NCBI GenBank assembly: GCA_907164885.2
Contig: OU015498.1
Coordinates: forward strand, 131,872,651 to 131,936,650
DNA: 64,000 nucleotides
Direction of reading: 5' to 3'
From: Dolomedes plantarius
Taxonomy: Eukaryota; Arthropoda; Arachnida; Araneae; Dolomedidae
Below the pieces are notes generated by a model, which was not told the origin of the DNA, ran no database searches, and was given only the letters and a program-made list of their open reading frames with translations. This document shows positions 24,701 through 34,754 of this stretch, piece after piece. Position 1 is the first letter of the stretch, and every line of letters starts with the position of its first letter. The translations under genes and the position numbers were made by a program.

Positions 24701-25745
24701 ACCAATTACCCGTAGAGCCGACCGTAAGACTTAAATACGTACTAAACAAGGAACTAAATAAAAACGTAGTCACAAATTCTGTAATTTATCTCGTATTTAG
24801 TGTTTTAGCTTTCATTAATTCTGATATTTTTAAAGTACTTTTTTTTTTGTTTTCTCCCTTTTGAAAATGGTTTATGCTTCAGTAGTTAACTATTTGTTGT
24901 AATAGAGTCAGTATTTCTGCAAAGCCAATACACCAATGCAAAGGTAAAGGCAATCGTTTTAAACAGTTTTTCTTGTGTTTCCCACCATTTAGCATAAACA
25001 AAATATTTGAATAATTAAGAAGTTACAATTCGTGAGCATACATTGTTATAGTATATGCTCACGAATAGTAAGCATATACTATAGCAATTTATTACTATCA
25101 TTTCTAGTTTGGTATGATGATTGATGAGGCTTGTGACAAAGAGATGACCCATTAAAAATAGTTACATTAGTTTGGCCTCCTAAGTCGTACGTTACGAAAA
25201 TGGTATCCTAACGCAAACAGAAGCTGAAAGTCTAAATTTCTTTCCATGTGCTGTAAATGGCTCTGCAACCACGTATGAAGTTTCAGATTTAATCATTTTG
25301 AACTTCGACAGGAACATCATCTTCATAGAAATTACGCAATTTTAGGATAGTGTCTGAATTCTTTGCGTAATATAATGTATCTAATATGAATGTATGTGTG
25401 CATATAAATTACATCGAATTTAATTGTTTATTTCGGCAAAATAAGCACCATTTGTAATCAGCTTTAATTAAGTCACATAGACATCGATGCAAACATATTG
25501 GTGAGAGGCACTTCTTCATTTTTAATCTTTTGACGTAACTCACCTCTAATGATCCTAGTAAAGCTATACCAGCAACCAGTTCTTTCTGGTTCTGGTACCA
25601 CATCGGCTCTGTGTTCAACCAGGTCACTCTCATACTGGTCCTCTAGATCTCGGCCAGAATCGCTGGCTCCATCAGCGACGGCCCATGCTGGCCGACCACC
25701 GCTGTATGGTCGATAATCAGTAGATAAGTTGCTGGACGGATTCAT
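5873..25745 (-). CDS. PKD2: Polycystin-2 (PKD2/TRPP2) homologue, 5' part of the gene, five exons
   Basis: PKD2-family proteins are TRP-type, calcium-permeable cation channels of cilia and ER, assembling as tetramers. Five minus-strand exons (25544-25745, 18894-19007, 14459-14589, 9714-9964, 5873-6097) have GT-AG borders and sum to 923 nt, that is 307 codons plus 2 nt, with no stop. Intron phases run 1, 1, 0, 2, 2 and each agrees with the next exon. The peptide has a short cytoplasmic N-terminus, one membrane helix (S1, about residues 88-105) and a long extracellular stretch matching the polycystin/TOP domain, with hallmarks such as GLWSTR, TFGMMSP, DFWKF, NLYWENWY, VRNDSC, NGSNHW, YTGAG and VYNANLNLFCVV. 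S2-S6, the pore and the C-terminal coiled coil are absent and must lie left of position 1. The introns are packed with transposons but every coding exon is clean, so the gene is probably functional. Confidence 0.93.
6540..6960 (+). repeat. tRNA-derived SINE-like unit in PKD2 intron 4
   Basis: The segment CCTAGTGGTAACGCGTTGG (6575-6593) resembles an RNA polymerase III A box and CTCGGGTCAAAGTCC (6628-6642) a B box, at a tRNA-like spacing. A poly(G) run lies between them. The body downstream (CTTATGGTGCGTGTAAACC near 6746) resembles the CTTTATGGTGC core of the SINE at 60.8 kb. Ends were not resolved. Three short open frames through it are not genes. Confidence 0.55.
7171..9411 (+). mobile_element. 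piggyBac-family transposon in PKD2 intron 4
   Basis: Bordered by the family's TTAA duplication (7167-7170 and 9412-9415) with inverted ends CCTTTTACATGCC and GGCATATAAAAGG. Subterminal copies of TTACATGCCAATGTTCC lie at 7175-7191 (+), 7497-7513 (-) and 9250-9266 (+), each followed by or forming a small GTTCC...GGAAC hairpin, as transposase-binding sites would. The element is 2241 bp. Its transposase reads on the plus strand, opposite to PKD2. Confidence 0.94.
7516..8932 (+). pseudogene. piggyBac transposase, two frameshifts and one in-frame stop
   Basis: Recognisable from about 7516 (ILPSDYLENL) through QFFGLLLFSGYHSVPDE. The reading shifts frame near 7880, continues with MSIDESMVLYYG and the strand IRFGFKVWMLC, shifts again near 8170, hits an in-frame TAA at 8312-8314, and then runs to 8932. 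The three catalytic aspartates of the DDE/D family are all present (SIDESM, FFDNFFT, GGVDLLDR). The C-terminal cysteine-rich zinc-binding region is represented by CVVCQKN and CFGCKK. The N-terminal acidic part of a full piggyBac transposase (usually near 550-600 residues) is missing. It is a dead copy, but the terminal sequences are good enough that it could be moved in trans. Confidence 0.92.
9714..9964 (-). CDS. PKD2: PKD2 coding exon 4 (polycystin/TOP domain)
   Basis: A 251-bp exon with acceptor TTCTTACAG| (CAG at 9965-9967) and donor GTGC|GTAAGT (9708-9713). It begins FSKDVLVENLYWENWYND and contains YENRLLGSPRVRQLRVRND, then two cysteines (DSCNVH and TQCYDV) that correspond to the conserved disulfide pair of the TOP domain. 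It ends MNGS plus two bases of an alanine codon, completed by exon 5. It leaves in phase 2. N-x-S/T sites (for example NDS, NGS) suggest luminal glycosylation, as expected for this domain. Confidence 0.95.
10105..10554. mobile_element. hAT-type MITE in PKD2 intron 3
   Basis: Ends are CATAGGCGTAGC and GCTACGCCTATG, flanked by an exact 8-bp duplication TTAATAAG (10097-10104 and 10555-10562). The 450-bp interior is non-coding, with oligo(C) blocks near both ends. The 8-bp target duplication points to the hAT superfamily. Confidence 0.88.
12026..12965. mobile_element. Second hAT-type element, inserted into the first
   Basis: Starts CAGCCATATTCAAAC and ends with the complement of CAGGGATACTCAAAT. 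It is flanked by an exact 8-bp duplication CTCTAGAG at 12018-12025 and 12966-12973, which is itself palindromic. Non-coding. It contains a third, TA-flanked element. Confidence 0.87.
12450..12812. mobile_element. Third-level TA-flanked MITE
   Basis: Imperfect inverted repeats of about 35 bp, TATCTGTGGCATTATGGCA at 12450 and the complement ending at 12812 (TGCCATAACGCCACAGATA), with TA on each side (12448-12449 and 12813-12814). Tc1/mariner-like by target duplication. 363 bp and non-coding. Confidence 0.75.
13288..13325. repeat. Perfect 38-bp palindrome, followed by a 16-bp palindrome
   Basis: Both strands read the same from 13288 to 13325, centred on CCTATAGG, with no loop. A second perfect palindrome CTCCTCTATAGAGGAG follows at 13334-13349. 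They lie just outside the hAT nest in PKD2 intron 3. Confidence 0.9.
14459..14589 (-). CDS. PKD2: PKD2 coding exon 3 (start of extracellular polycystin domain)
   Basis: A 131-bp exon with acceptor ATTTTCAG| (ending at 14590) and donor AAG|GTAATG (14453-14458). It enters in phase 1 and leaves in phase 0. The peptide begins TFGMMSPSMYYQTKVLSELF and ends QMTDFWK, the standard lead-in to the polycystin/TOP domain just outside S1. The final DFWK joins FSKD of exon 4 exactly as in the family. Confidence 0.94.
14631..14815. repeat. Diverged tandem duplication, unit about 90-100 bp
   Basis: Two adjacent units begin CGAATCTACTCAC and CGAATTTACTCAC and share AAAGGGCT...TTTAGG and CTGCTCT/TTGCTCT blocks. 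The duplication lies in PKD2 intron 2 beside exon 3, and its units differ by many substitutions and small indels. Confidence 0.75.
14816..18486. other. PKD2 intron 2, no gene recognised
   Basis: AT-rich, mostly featureless. The reverse complement around 15424-15681 gives an 85-residue frame with no family match. The stretch 16100-16350 in reverse contains a short YVDDV-like peptide amid stops, which might be a decayed reverse transcriptase relic but cannot be supported further. Confidence 0.4.
18487..18575. mobile_element. Short pogo/Tigger-like MITE in PKD2 intron 2
   Basis: Perfect 17-bp inverted ends TACAGTGAAACTTCTCT (18487-18503) and the complement (18559-18575). The outermost TA on each side is the expected Tc1/mariner-class target duplication. 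CAGTGAAACTTCTC is the type of end seen in pogo/Tigger-related elements. Only 55 bp separate the ends. A (TA)n tract starts immediately to the right. Confidence 0.8.
18574..18635. repeat. (TA)n microsatellite
   Basis: About 62 bp of uninterrupted TA directly abutting the MITE end. The apparent reading frame of alternating I and Y through it is an artefact. Confidence 0.97.
18743..18782. repeat. (TTA)n microsatellite
   Basis: Roughly thirteen TTA units in PKD2 intron 2, close to exon 2. Confidence 0.95.
18894..19007 (-). CDS. PKD2: PKD2 coding exon 2 (GLW motif and first transmembrane helix)
   Basis: A 114-bp exon with acceptor TTCCAG| (CAG at 19008-19010) and donor |GTAAGT (18888-18893), entering and leaving in phase 1. 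It encodes GLWSTRQM, a charged linker, then the conserved TTLRELFTY leading into the hydrophobic helix IIFLILLSI, which is S1 of the channel. It is too short to stand out as an open frame and was found by searching for the family motif between exons 1 and 3. The two residues bridging to exon 3 are M and T (A|TG ACT), giving the expected TFGMM. Confidence 0.93.
23717..23830. repeat. Perfect 20-bp stem-loop followed by three tandem units
   Basis: AAATGACTGTAACTTTATCA (23717-23736) and its exact complement (23741-23760) are separated by a 4-nt loop. From the 3' arm onward GTCATTT(A/G)AAGACAAATG(T/C)AAT is repeated three times in about 77 bp, so the repeat shares GTCATTT with the stem. Confidence 0.9.
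24237..24535. repeat. Tandem duplication, unit about 150-170 bp
   Basis: Both units contain TCTTAAAATCATATCTTTTG, CAAAATCAT(T/C)TAAGTTTC and TACTGTAAAGTAATT. The first unit also contains an internal repeat of the last block. AT-rich, non-coding, PKD2 intron 1. Confidence 0.85.
25028..25066. repeat. Hairpin with 13-bp stem
   Basis: ATTCGTGAGCATA at 25028-25040 pairs with TATGCTCACGAAT at 25054-25066. It lies 0.5 kb from the exon 1 donor. No terminator or element function can be assigned. Confidence 0.8.
25544..25745 (-). CDS. PKD2: PKD2 coding exon 1 (start codon, N-terminal cytoplasmic tail)
   Basis: Starts at the ATG at 25745-25743 and encodes 67 residues plus one base, ending in CWYSFTRIIRG across the splice. 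The donor reads AG|GTGAGT (intron side 25538-25543). Open frame continues past the donor to 25473 but loses family resemblance there. The tail is polar and acidic and shorter than in vertebrate PKD2. A CAG at 25780-25782, about 35 bp upstream of the ATG, could be the acceptor of a 5'UTR intron, so the transcript may start further right. The exon was identified because it joins in frame to exon 2, giving the family junction RGLW. Confidence 0.85.
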
Positions 25746-26269
25746 AGTAGTAAGTGAATAAGACGGGAAATTCTGGAATAAGGTACCAAGATATTTTACA
25801 CCAAATACTCATAAAAATTAAAATAAATATAAAGCAAAACTTGTAGATATAAACATACATAGAATTTTTTTATACATGAACTTAACAATATTTTATATTA
25901 TACTGTATACCAAATAAAAAATAAATAAATTTACAATTAACAGCAACAGAGAATATGATATGAGACGGGATTTATGGTTTTTATACTTGATATGTTCAAA
26001 TGAGCATAAAACGGGCGTTCAAGAAATTTCAATACCAAACACGAAATTAAAAGTCTAAAGTATCTGCATTAATTTTTCAAGGAAATGCACTGTTTTTTCT
26101 CAAAACTTTGCCAATGTTTGAAACAATTACTGATAGCTAGTATTAATAGTCATATTGACTACTCTGCCACATATTCTCAATTTGTTAATTTTTTTTTCTT
26201 CAACTATAATGCTACTGAATATCCCTACAACGTCATGAATTCTTTATCTGTGCCATTAATTAGAAAGGG

Positions 26270-26530
26270 GTTGCTTGCGACCCCCTTGGCACAGTTGTGT
26301 TCCAACCCCTAGACCCCACGGGGAGATCGAGCGTGGAAGTGAAGAGAATCGAACTCCTGTGTGGGAACGCCACGCTGTCCAGGTGTTGTTTCTCGGAGGT
26401 GATTTCCGATACAGGTAGATCAAGCTGTCCGAGATATATACGAAGGCAGTCCGAACGTGATTGTTTTCACAGATATTCGTAGGCCGAATGAGAGTGTTAT
26501 CTCTCAGTTCTCCTACGAAAGGATGGTAAG
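26270..26530. promoter_or_regulatory. CpG-rich block upstream of PKD2, candidate promoter or first exon
   Basis: This is the most GC- and CpG-rich stretch near the PKD2 start, 0.5-0.8 kb upstream of its ATG. It contains two mirrored blocks (GGGGTTGCTTGCGACCCCC and CCAACCCCT) near 26268-26313. On the plus strand it ends AAAGG ATG|GTAAGCC (26521-26530), which has the form of a start codon cut by a splice donor, so a divergent plus-strand gene is possible. A minus-strand GAGTTCGATTCTC near 26340-26352 resembles a tRNA B box. Promoter, first exon and SINE head are all still open. Confidence 0.35.
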
Positions 26531-29500
26531 CCTTGTGTTGACTATTTAAGTTTCTGTATAGTTGTATTACATGTCAGTGTAAATAATTCCTGTTAGTAGT
26601 AAGCGAGTACACATTTAAATGATTCGGTCTTTGATTGATTGGAAAACCTTACAGTCCCCAAATTAAATTCAGTACCTTTTATTTTCTGGACAGATTTGTG
26701 ACCATTACACATCGAAGAGATGTCAAGATCGTCTAAAGTAAGCCCTATATTTTCCCTGCCGAAATCATTTCATTCGTCCAGGTGACAATTTTGTCCTGGA
26801 TTCTCAAATTTACCAATGTTTCTTTTCTTAACATATTACTCATCAGGCCGTGAATTGAACCCCCCCCCCCCCCAAAAAAAAAAGTCACTTTTTTCATACA
26901 GATAGATGTAACTGACTATTACACTGCTTTGCTACATCTCAAGACCTTCGCAAATAAACCCCACATAGCTCACATTAGTCCTATAGATCTCAATTAGATG
27001 TACTAGTTCGATCAATAATCTCCTAATCACTAGTATTTACTGCTTTTTGGACTATTAAAAACTTAAACGTACGTCATTATTACATAATTTCTTATGTTTA
27101 ACTTTCAGTTGGAAAAAGATAGCTTGGCGATAATTCATTAAAGGCACGTACGTAAAAATGTATTTTACAAAATTTGAAAATTCAGAAATCTTTATGTAAA
27201 AACACCACTTTATATAGACAAAAAAATATGTTGTATAATTTATTTTATTTATTTATTTATTTTTAACTTGCAGAACAAGACGTTAAATGGAAAGTAACCA
27301 TAAGTGACGATATCTGGTGAAACATAAACGATACCAGAAACCCTGAAATAAATTAAGTTTGTAGGTTAAAATTTCTGTGATATTTGTACCACTTTTTTTT
27401 TGGGTGGGGGGAGAGAACAAAAAAAACCTTCCTGCTTTATAATGTAGTATTTATCTAAGGCATTTCCAGATAGGCGCAGCAGTTTCATTTTTTACAACAG
27501 TAAATGTACCCCATCCCTTTTGTTCACAAAAAGTTTCCCTTGGCTAAATTTTTAACAAATTTATTTTATAAAAGAATTATACAGCAAGAACCTATTTAAG
27601 CTGTATTAATAAAACTAAAATTTGATTAAAATATAATAGTCTCAATTAGTTTGAAACTAATTTACGCTTATTAGATGTTAAAGAAAATTACCAATTCTAA
27701 AGCAAAATCATAGTTTAATTATCTCGTCAAAAATCATAAATTAAAGATAACCTTTCATTATAAATTTTTTCGTCCAGCTATCACATCTTTCCAGAATGAA
27801 CTCAAACTGCTCCCTTTTTTCTGGAGGGAGCACTAATAATTCAAACTTTTTTTTTTTAAGTTCTCAGATGGTTTGACGGACTGTTATCCAAATTCAAAAA
27901 GAGATTACATGAAGTAATATTAACAAATTTTGACGTGTCAAGATCAATATGTTTCAGAAATTTGACTTTTAAAAAGACATATTGTACACACGCGACAGGG
28001 TCAAATAGGTTTACCTTCGGAAAAAATTAACTTTTCTATGGTTACAAAAACTTCTCCATAATTAATATGACATGAAGAACTAAAAAACTCTTATCAGTAG
28101 GAAATTCGTCCGTAAAGGATAAACGGTGTCCAACAAAAAAATTATTTTGTAAAAATTACATTCTAACTTAACTTCCTATGCTAAAAAATCGGCGATAAAA
28201 GGTAAATGCGTTTAATGACGATATTAATTTAACTCAGTTTTACACAATAACAGTTTAGTGTGCAATTCCCTTTATTTTATTCTACGCTGTATTTATGTTT
28301 ATTTATGTTATTGAACTCTACACTTTATTTATGCTACTAAAAACTATTTATAAAAGATTCAGAAATATTTATATTCATTTAAGAACGTGAGATATGAGGG
28401 TAATCAGATAGTCAATAGAGGCTGGACAGTTCGTAGATCAGTCTACACAAGATGTGGGCCTGCCGTAGGGGCTGCTTCTTTGGGAGAGTGCGCGGGGTGG
28501 TAGTAGGGCCTTGTTGCTATGTCGGGCCAATTTCGGTGTTAAGGGAGTCTCCACAACATGAAAACTACTTAAATATACAGATAAATTTATTAAACAACTG
28601 TGTATAAATAAATGCTAATCCTCCGTAATATGACTATTAATCGAGATTAAAAAAAAAAAATTGCTTTAAAACTATGATTGTGATTCGTGCATAATTTTTA
28701 ATGCAGATCTACGTAAGTAATGTAAAACGAAGTTGAGAGCAAAATTTGAAACTAATACCACAAAATCTAAAGTAATTTTAAAATTATTGTTAATACTTTC
28801 ACGTTCTTAAGGTTTCCACATGTTTTATTTTATTAGTCTTTTATTTTTTTAGTTTTACGCATTAAATGGTTTGAAAGGTTTCTCCATCGACGTTTAGCTG
28901 AAAATCTATTGTATGGGGAAAATGCTGCAATTATCGGACGATTCCAGATCACAAAGTGTTCACTGCTGTTCATAAAGCAAAAAAATTTCTGAAACTGTGC
29001 AAGCTTTGTAGATAAAACTAATAAGTAAACAAAAATAGTTGAAACACCTGCGCGGTATCACTGTGGTCTTAACCTTTCTTTTGGCATTTTTAAATTAAAG
29101 TTAAAAAAACAAAAAAAAACCTTAATGCATAGCTTAAATATCTGTTCATATATGTGAAGTAACAACATTAAACATTTTACTTTATTTTTAAAATTTTTGG
29201 TTATTATCTCAGCCGTATTTTCTTTAACGATACTGAACTCGATGTAATACCTTCCATATCCTGAATTACAGTAGTGAGAAAATGCTCTCTCTGTAGTGTA
29301 TGTGTCCCATCAATTTTCTAGCATGTCACATAGTGAAAGATAATACAGCTATTTTGAAAATATATAACGATTATTCTGACACAGTTTCTTACATTTGTCT
29401 AAAATACAGCTGGATTTGCCTCGGAATTGAATATGGGAACCAGCTTTCTACATTGACGGGCACATCAGTTGACCATGTTTATGTCTACACAATACGATCT

Positions 29501-32302
29501 CACATTATCCTCCTCCTTACAGAAATTAGAAAGAACCTCTCATAACCACTTAATTTGTTTGGAACCGCGATAACCACCATTCTGTCACACATCGCATTAT
29601 CCCTTATCCCATAAACTACAACATCACGGAAATTAAATCCGGAACTCTTGATTGTTAATCATTACAACTGTAAGCCATGTCCTGTTGTATTTTTAAACCG
29701 AAAATAATTTCGAGAAGGGAGCATAATTTTAAACGAAAACAAAATTGTGGACTTTTAACAGATTGTAAAAACGTAGAGAGGACCTAAATTTTTGGTGTGT
29801 TCGGGGCCCCCAGCATTTCCCCCCTTTTACACCGTATGTGTTATGTGAGGAGCCTCCCATATACGTTTGTTCCTTTTATTATTCTATGCACCATTAAAAT
29901 TATGCATCAATCGACTTATCACCCAAATAAAATAGCCGCTCCTATAAGGTATAATCGTAATTTGAAAGCATAAGTTTAAAAAAAAAAAAATCTGGTTAAA
30001 TTTCTTACTTTAGCATTGAAAGTGACCCGCACAAGGGGCCCATGGGAGGTTTATATTCTTCCCCGGATTGACTCTCCCATCACGACTGTCCCAGCTAGAT
30101 CAAGGTAAAATTTGCTGCTATATATGTAATTTTATTTAAGGTTCCGAGGGTTGGTGTATTTCCCCTTAGAATAGGCCATTTGTAGAAGAATGTTGTCGCT
30201 ACGCATGTTACTATTGTCAGGCAAAGTGAAATATGTCTGAATGTCGACTAAAATGTGTGTCGCATACTTTATCTGCGGGTTGCAGGTTCAGCGAACCCGG
30301 GATACAAAGCGCACCCCGCATTTTAAGACAAACCAGCTGCTCCGAGAAAAAACAGTTGAAGAAAGGAGTGTGAGCGAGATTAAGCTTTCAAAACTTGCCC
30401 TTCCTCGCAGGTCGTGGGGACTCTCCAATGTTATATAAGACGCCTCAAGTAGTAAGTTATTACTAATATTTGTTAGTAATTTATTACTAATATTTGTTAC
30501 GACTACTTTTTAACCAAACATTGCTTGGCACTGTCATTTGGCTACAAAGAAAATTTTCTTCTCTTTTATATTGATTTAAAAAAGAAAAAAACTTGTATAA
30601 AAAGGTATAAAAAGAAGAGGGCACTCATAGAATGGTTAAGGTGGCGATTTCAAGATTCTTTTTAAATACTTACAAACCGAACTACGTTTATTTGCTTGAG
30701 TTAATTTTTTAATGATTATCAGAAAATGATTAATCATCAATCTCTCGCTAGAAACGATTAATATCGCTAGAAGCAATATTCATAATTACATTATGAATAT
30801 TGATGCTCACATAATTTTTAATCACTTTTTACATTTCTCTCAGGAAACAGATAATCAACAAGAACGAAGATTCTTGCGAAGGTTCACGTACTCTTCTATT
30901 TTTGTTTAATGAAACGTTTCTTTCATGGCAATAAAAGATCATAAAAACACATTCGTGAGTAAGAACATAATAGTCCCTTTTATTTCTCATCAATACTTTA
31001 AAAGTAATACTAAAAGTTAGATGTATAACAATATATGTATTAACATACTTTTGAGCTTAACAATATTTAACACAGAACTCAAAAATGTCAAATTTCAAAT
31101 TTAACTGTACAAATTTTCTCAAAATTTTCTTTTAATTACAATCAATTTTGTAATAATAAAATATATTTTGTTGTATTTCCTGTATATCAATTAAAATTTG
31201 CAAAAATTTTGCAGTTCGCATTTAAAATAAAATCAGGTGAAACATTTGATAAAATGTTTCATATATAATTTTTGGCACAGTAAAATTTAAAAAAAAATTA
31301 CAGTATTGATAAAATGCAATAATAAATTTAATGATAATCAATTCATATAAATTCATTTATAAAGATGAAAACAAAATGAAAGTCATCATAAGTTGCATCG
31401 GGGCATGAAATGTTTACGTCAAATGAATATGTTCTATTGCTGAAATAATCTTGTACACGGTAGTAATTGCAACAATAAAGAATAAGTACGTTTATAAATA
31501 TATTCTAGATTTTAATTATAGTCGGACAGATTATGAATTATATTTTCCAGTTCAAAATGATTACTCTTTAAGACCAAAGATATTAATGTTTATTTTCAAG
31601 TTATGGACAGTTTAAAGCTGTTTATTTCATTTGAGAAAGGACAGATCTGTTGCCTTTTTTTAAATAATAGTCATTATATTTCAATGTTTTGAGGTGCTTT
31701 TAAAATCTTGCTAATTAACTTATAAAATTCCGATTTGTTTTCCTGCATTAACACCCGTATAATGAATTAAAAAATAAATACTTACATTTAAAATACATTG
31801 AAAATTATTCTTTTATTTAATGCAAGAAATTGAGTATACAGACTTTTTTTTCCATTAATAGTTACTGTAAACCACTTAAAATTGTTTAGGCGTACAACCA
31901 CATGGGAAAAGGTGTGCGGTAAACCATGTCCCAAAAACTCCAATAAAGATCAGTAAAAAAAGAAATATCGAAGCAATTTTCCACGAACCCTATAGAAACA
32001 GATAGTTTGGGATATTGATACCGTATAAATTGTTCTAAATTAAATTAATTGTTTGGACATTTTTCTTAAGTTTTTCTAAGATATTATTACACTGTAAAAG
32101 TGATGCGTAAATGCGTGATAATAATTCGAACAATATTGACATTAAGTTTGAACAAAACCTACAGCCTAAATCAATCTGCTTTTCCTTTCAAATTTCATCT
32201 TTTAAGGACTTAATTATCACCAAATACTAAAGTCACTAATAAATAAATTACCTCAAAAACACATCCAAGGAGAGATTCAAATTTTGGCCAAATGAATCTC
32301 TG
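26531..32302. other. Intergenic or intronic DNA, no gene recognised
   Basis: AT-rich with homopolymer runs. Two islands are richer in GC (28395-28560 and 29790-30440) but show no recognisable protein or RNA. A small hairpin (CAATATTCATAAT and complement, 30774-30802) is present. Short open frames at 29300-29545 and 30241-30438 have no family resemblance. Confidence 0.45.
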
Positions 32303-32310
32303 TATGGCAT

Positions 32311-32465
32311 TAGTAGCGCACCCAGGGAATGGGTCAAGGGGCTCTCCCCCCCCCCCCTCCCCAAAGAAATAGAAATTGTATTATTATTATTGAATTTGCT
32401 TTATAAATGTTTTTATCCGTTCAACTCCCCCCCCCCCCCAAGATTAAATCCTGGGTGCGCCACTG
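32311..32465. mobile_element. hAT-type MITE with C-rich ends
   Basis: The right end CCTGGGTGCGCCACTG and the diverged left end TAGTAGCGCACCCAGG are inverted. Flanking 8-bp duplications are TATGGCAT (32303-32310) and TATTGCAT (32466-32473), one mismatch. 155 bp with poly(C) runs inside both ends. Confidence 0.82.
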
Positions 32466-33094
32466 TATTGCATTATCAAAAATAATTTTACTCCAATGAT
32501 CGGAATTACCTCAAAAGCGAAATTTTAATTTAAATTTCCTTTATCATGAGGATTGTTTTAATAAATATTTACCTACAAAATTTCTCAGATAATTAACTTA
32601 AATACGTGTCTTTCCCTAATTTTCAGCTTAGTTACAACTGATAAATTATGAAACAAAATTGTGCAGTTTGTTGCAGCTGCTGTCCTCGAATTACGGCATT
32701 GATAATTTTTTTCACTGTTGATAAAATTATCATAATTTTAACAGAAAAAGATATTGCTGCGTTGATATACTGTCTTTAAGTTATAGATTGAGGCAGCACT
32801 GCTATGGCTGATACTCTTTTTATTAATATTTATTATAGGTCACAACATTCATTTGCCGCGTGATATTTTTATGAACCATACCTTTGCCTTCGATTAACGT
32901 TAAAATTAATTCACTAATATAGAAAAGTTAAAAATTTAAACTTCACGAAAGAAAACTGAAACTTAGTAAGTATATTTACATTACTTAGTAGTTGTATTCT
33001 TTAATGAGAAAAAGAAAAATTTCTCATCTTTTTCCCCATAAAACAAATATTTTTCGATATTTATACCCTGAATTAGTTCATCTTAAATTAGGAT

Positions 33095-33320
33095 AAAAGA
33101 CCGCTCACATCGTATAGTGGTTAGCGACACGATCTTCCGCGGAATAGACTCGGGTTCAAATACCGACTAAGGCATGGAAGTGTGGACCTCTCATAGGGAA
33201 TAAGGTTGGTACACCTATTTGGTGCTACCATAAAGGAGCTACCATAATAAAGAAGCCAACAAATTCGCGAGGTGGAATGGGCGAATATCCAAAAGACAAG
33301 TAACTACCGCTAGATATATA
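33095..33320 (+). repeat. tRNA-derived SINE
   Basis: A-box-like TAGTGGTTAGCGAC (33115-33128) and B box GGGTTCAAATACC (33152-33164) at tRNA spacing. The body (CTCATAGGG, GGTGCTACCATAA) resembles that of the SINE at 60.8 kb. It ends in a TA-rich tail. Confidence 0.8.
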
Positions 33321-33324
33321 TATA

Positions 33325-33480
33325 CAGTGCCGTAACTAGCCATGTCTGTGCCCTAGGCAAGAATTTACATTTGAGCCCCTTAATTAATTAGGTTTGGGAA
33401 AATAATAAAACAAATGCAGTATTTTGGGGGCCCCTTCTAAGTGGGCCCTGGGCGGGTGCCCATGTCTAGTTACGGCACTG
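33325..33480. mobile_element. Short MITE with CAGTGCCGTAACTAG ends
   Basis: Inverted ends CAGTGCCGTAACTAG...CATG and CATG...CTAGTTACGGCACTG, 156 bp, with GGGCCC-rich subterminal blocks. It sits between TA-rich runs, so the target duplication cannot be read. The end sequence resembles the CAGTGGCGTA class common in arthropod non-autonomous elements. Confidence 0.8.
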
Positions 33481-33492
33481 TGTATGTATATG

Positions 33493-33496
<4 letters not shown>

Positions 33497-33545
<49 letters not shown>
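33497..33545. repeat. (TA)n flanked by mirrored TATG/CATA repeats
   Basis: A (TA)n core with (TATG)n on the left and (CATA)n on the right, forming an overall palindromic microsatellite. Confidence 0.9.
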
Positions 33546-33550
<5 letters not shown>

Positions 33551-34754
33551 CATACATACATATAATAACATTTCTTCTCTAGTTCATCACTTAAATTTCG
33601 TTTCAGTGTTATTTTGAAGAGTTCTGTACATGCACTTGAATACAAACTAGTCTTAATCTTGAAACAGAATGAAAGGACAGCATAAGTTACTTGTAAAATT
33701 TAATTAAAGTAATAATCATTTTAATAATTTAACTATCTGACCACTGTTATAGTTTAGATTAAAAACATTCTAATAGTGACAAATAAGAACAATAATAAAT
33801 AATCACCAATTATAAAGGCTTAGAATTTAGAGTTAAATAACAACAGATCATATAAAATTAAGTTTTGGAATGGAAAAAAACTATCAATTTAAGTTAACCA
33901 GAAAAAAATTTTTACCTCATCTTACGAATATGTTACACCATAATGTTAACTCCCTAACGTCAGCAAATATATTTTAAACTCTTTGAAAAGTTTTAAATGC
34001 CTTGTTATGTCCAGTTTTAATGATAAAATGGATGGTAACACACTAAAATAATCAGATAGCGTAAAGCCATATAAAAATAATATACTGTAAGAAAAAAGTT
34101 ACAAATTAACTATAGTAGACTAATGTTGTAGCACAAAAAAGGGAGAAACGGGCAGATCAGATCAGTAATGTTCATCTTTTACAACTTTAACCAGTTATCC
34201 GTACTTACTAACCAAATGTATGTAATTGCAAAACAAAATATTTTTCGCTGAATACAGATTGGTATGGCAAAAATTCTCTTTTTAAGATTCCCCTAATTCG
34301 GTGATCAAAATACGTGGTAGCCCTTTTCATTAATTGGCTAGTTATCATTAAATATGTTCCCGTAATGTACTGTCACTCAAATTGTATGTTTAGTACATTA
34401 ATTTTATGGATAGGGATATGACATCTTAGTGGCACTTATTTGTTGAACGATTTTGTTGATAGCTAATATACACCACGATAACGTCATTTTCGTGGCGCGA
34501 AATTTTCACAAGACCCGATACGGCCTTCGATTTAAATATTATAGTCTCTCTACTAGAAACAGAAAACAAAATCTTAAAGTGTTGGAATTTTTATAATACT
34601 GCAGAATATTATCAGCATGTAGATGATTACACCAATCTTCGAGTAAGAAGCATGATAGTTAATGAATGAATGATCACTATCACCTCGACTGAATAATTTC
34701 AATCAGACGAATGAATAAATAATAACATAGCTATATATATATATATATATATAA

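Larger units (their letters stand above)
19008..25543. other. PKD2 intron 1, 6.5 kb without another gene
   Basis: No conserved exon or element with clear ends was found. Notable items are the hairpin plus tandem units at 23717-23830, an (AAT)n run near 23993-24012, a tandem duplication at 24237-24535 and a small hairpin at 25028-25066. At 21700-21725 the sequence CCAGGGGGTTGAATCCCC resembles a tRNA T-arm or B box, but no A box was found nearby. Confidence 0.5.
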
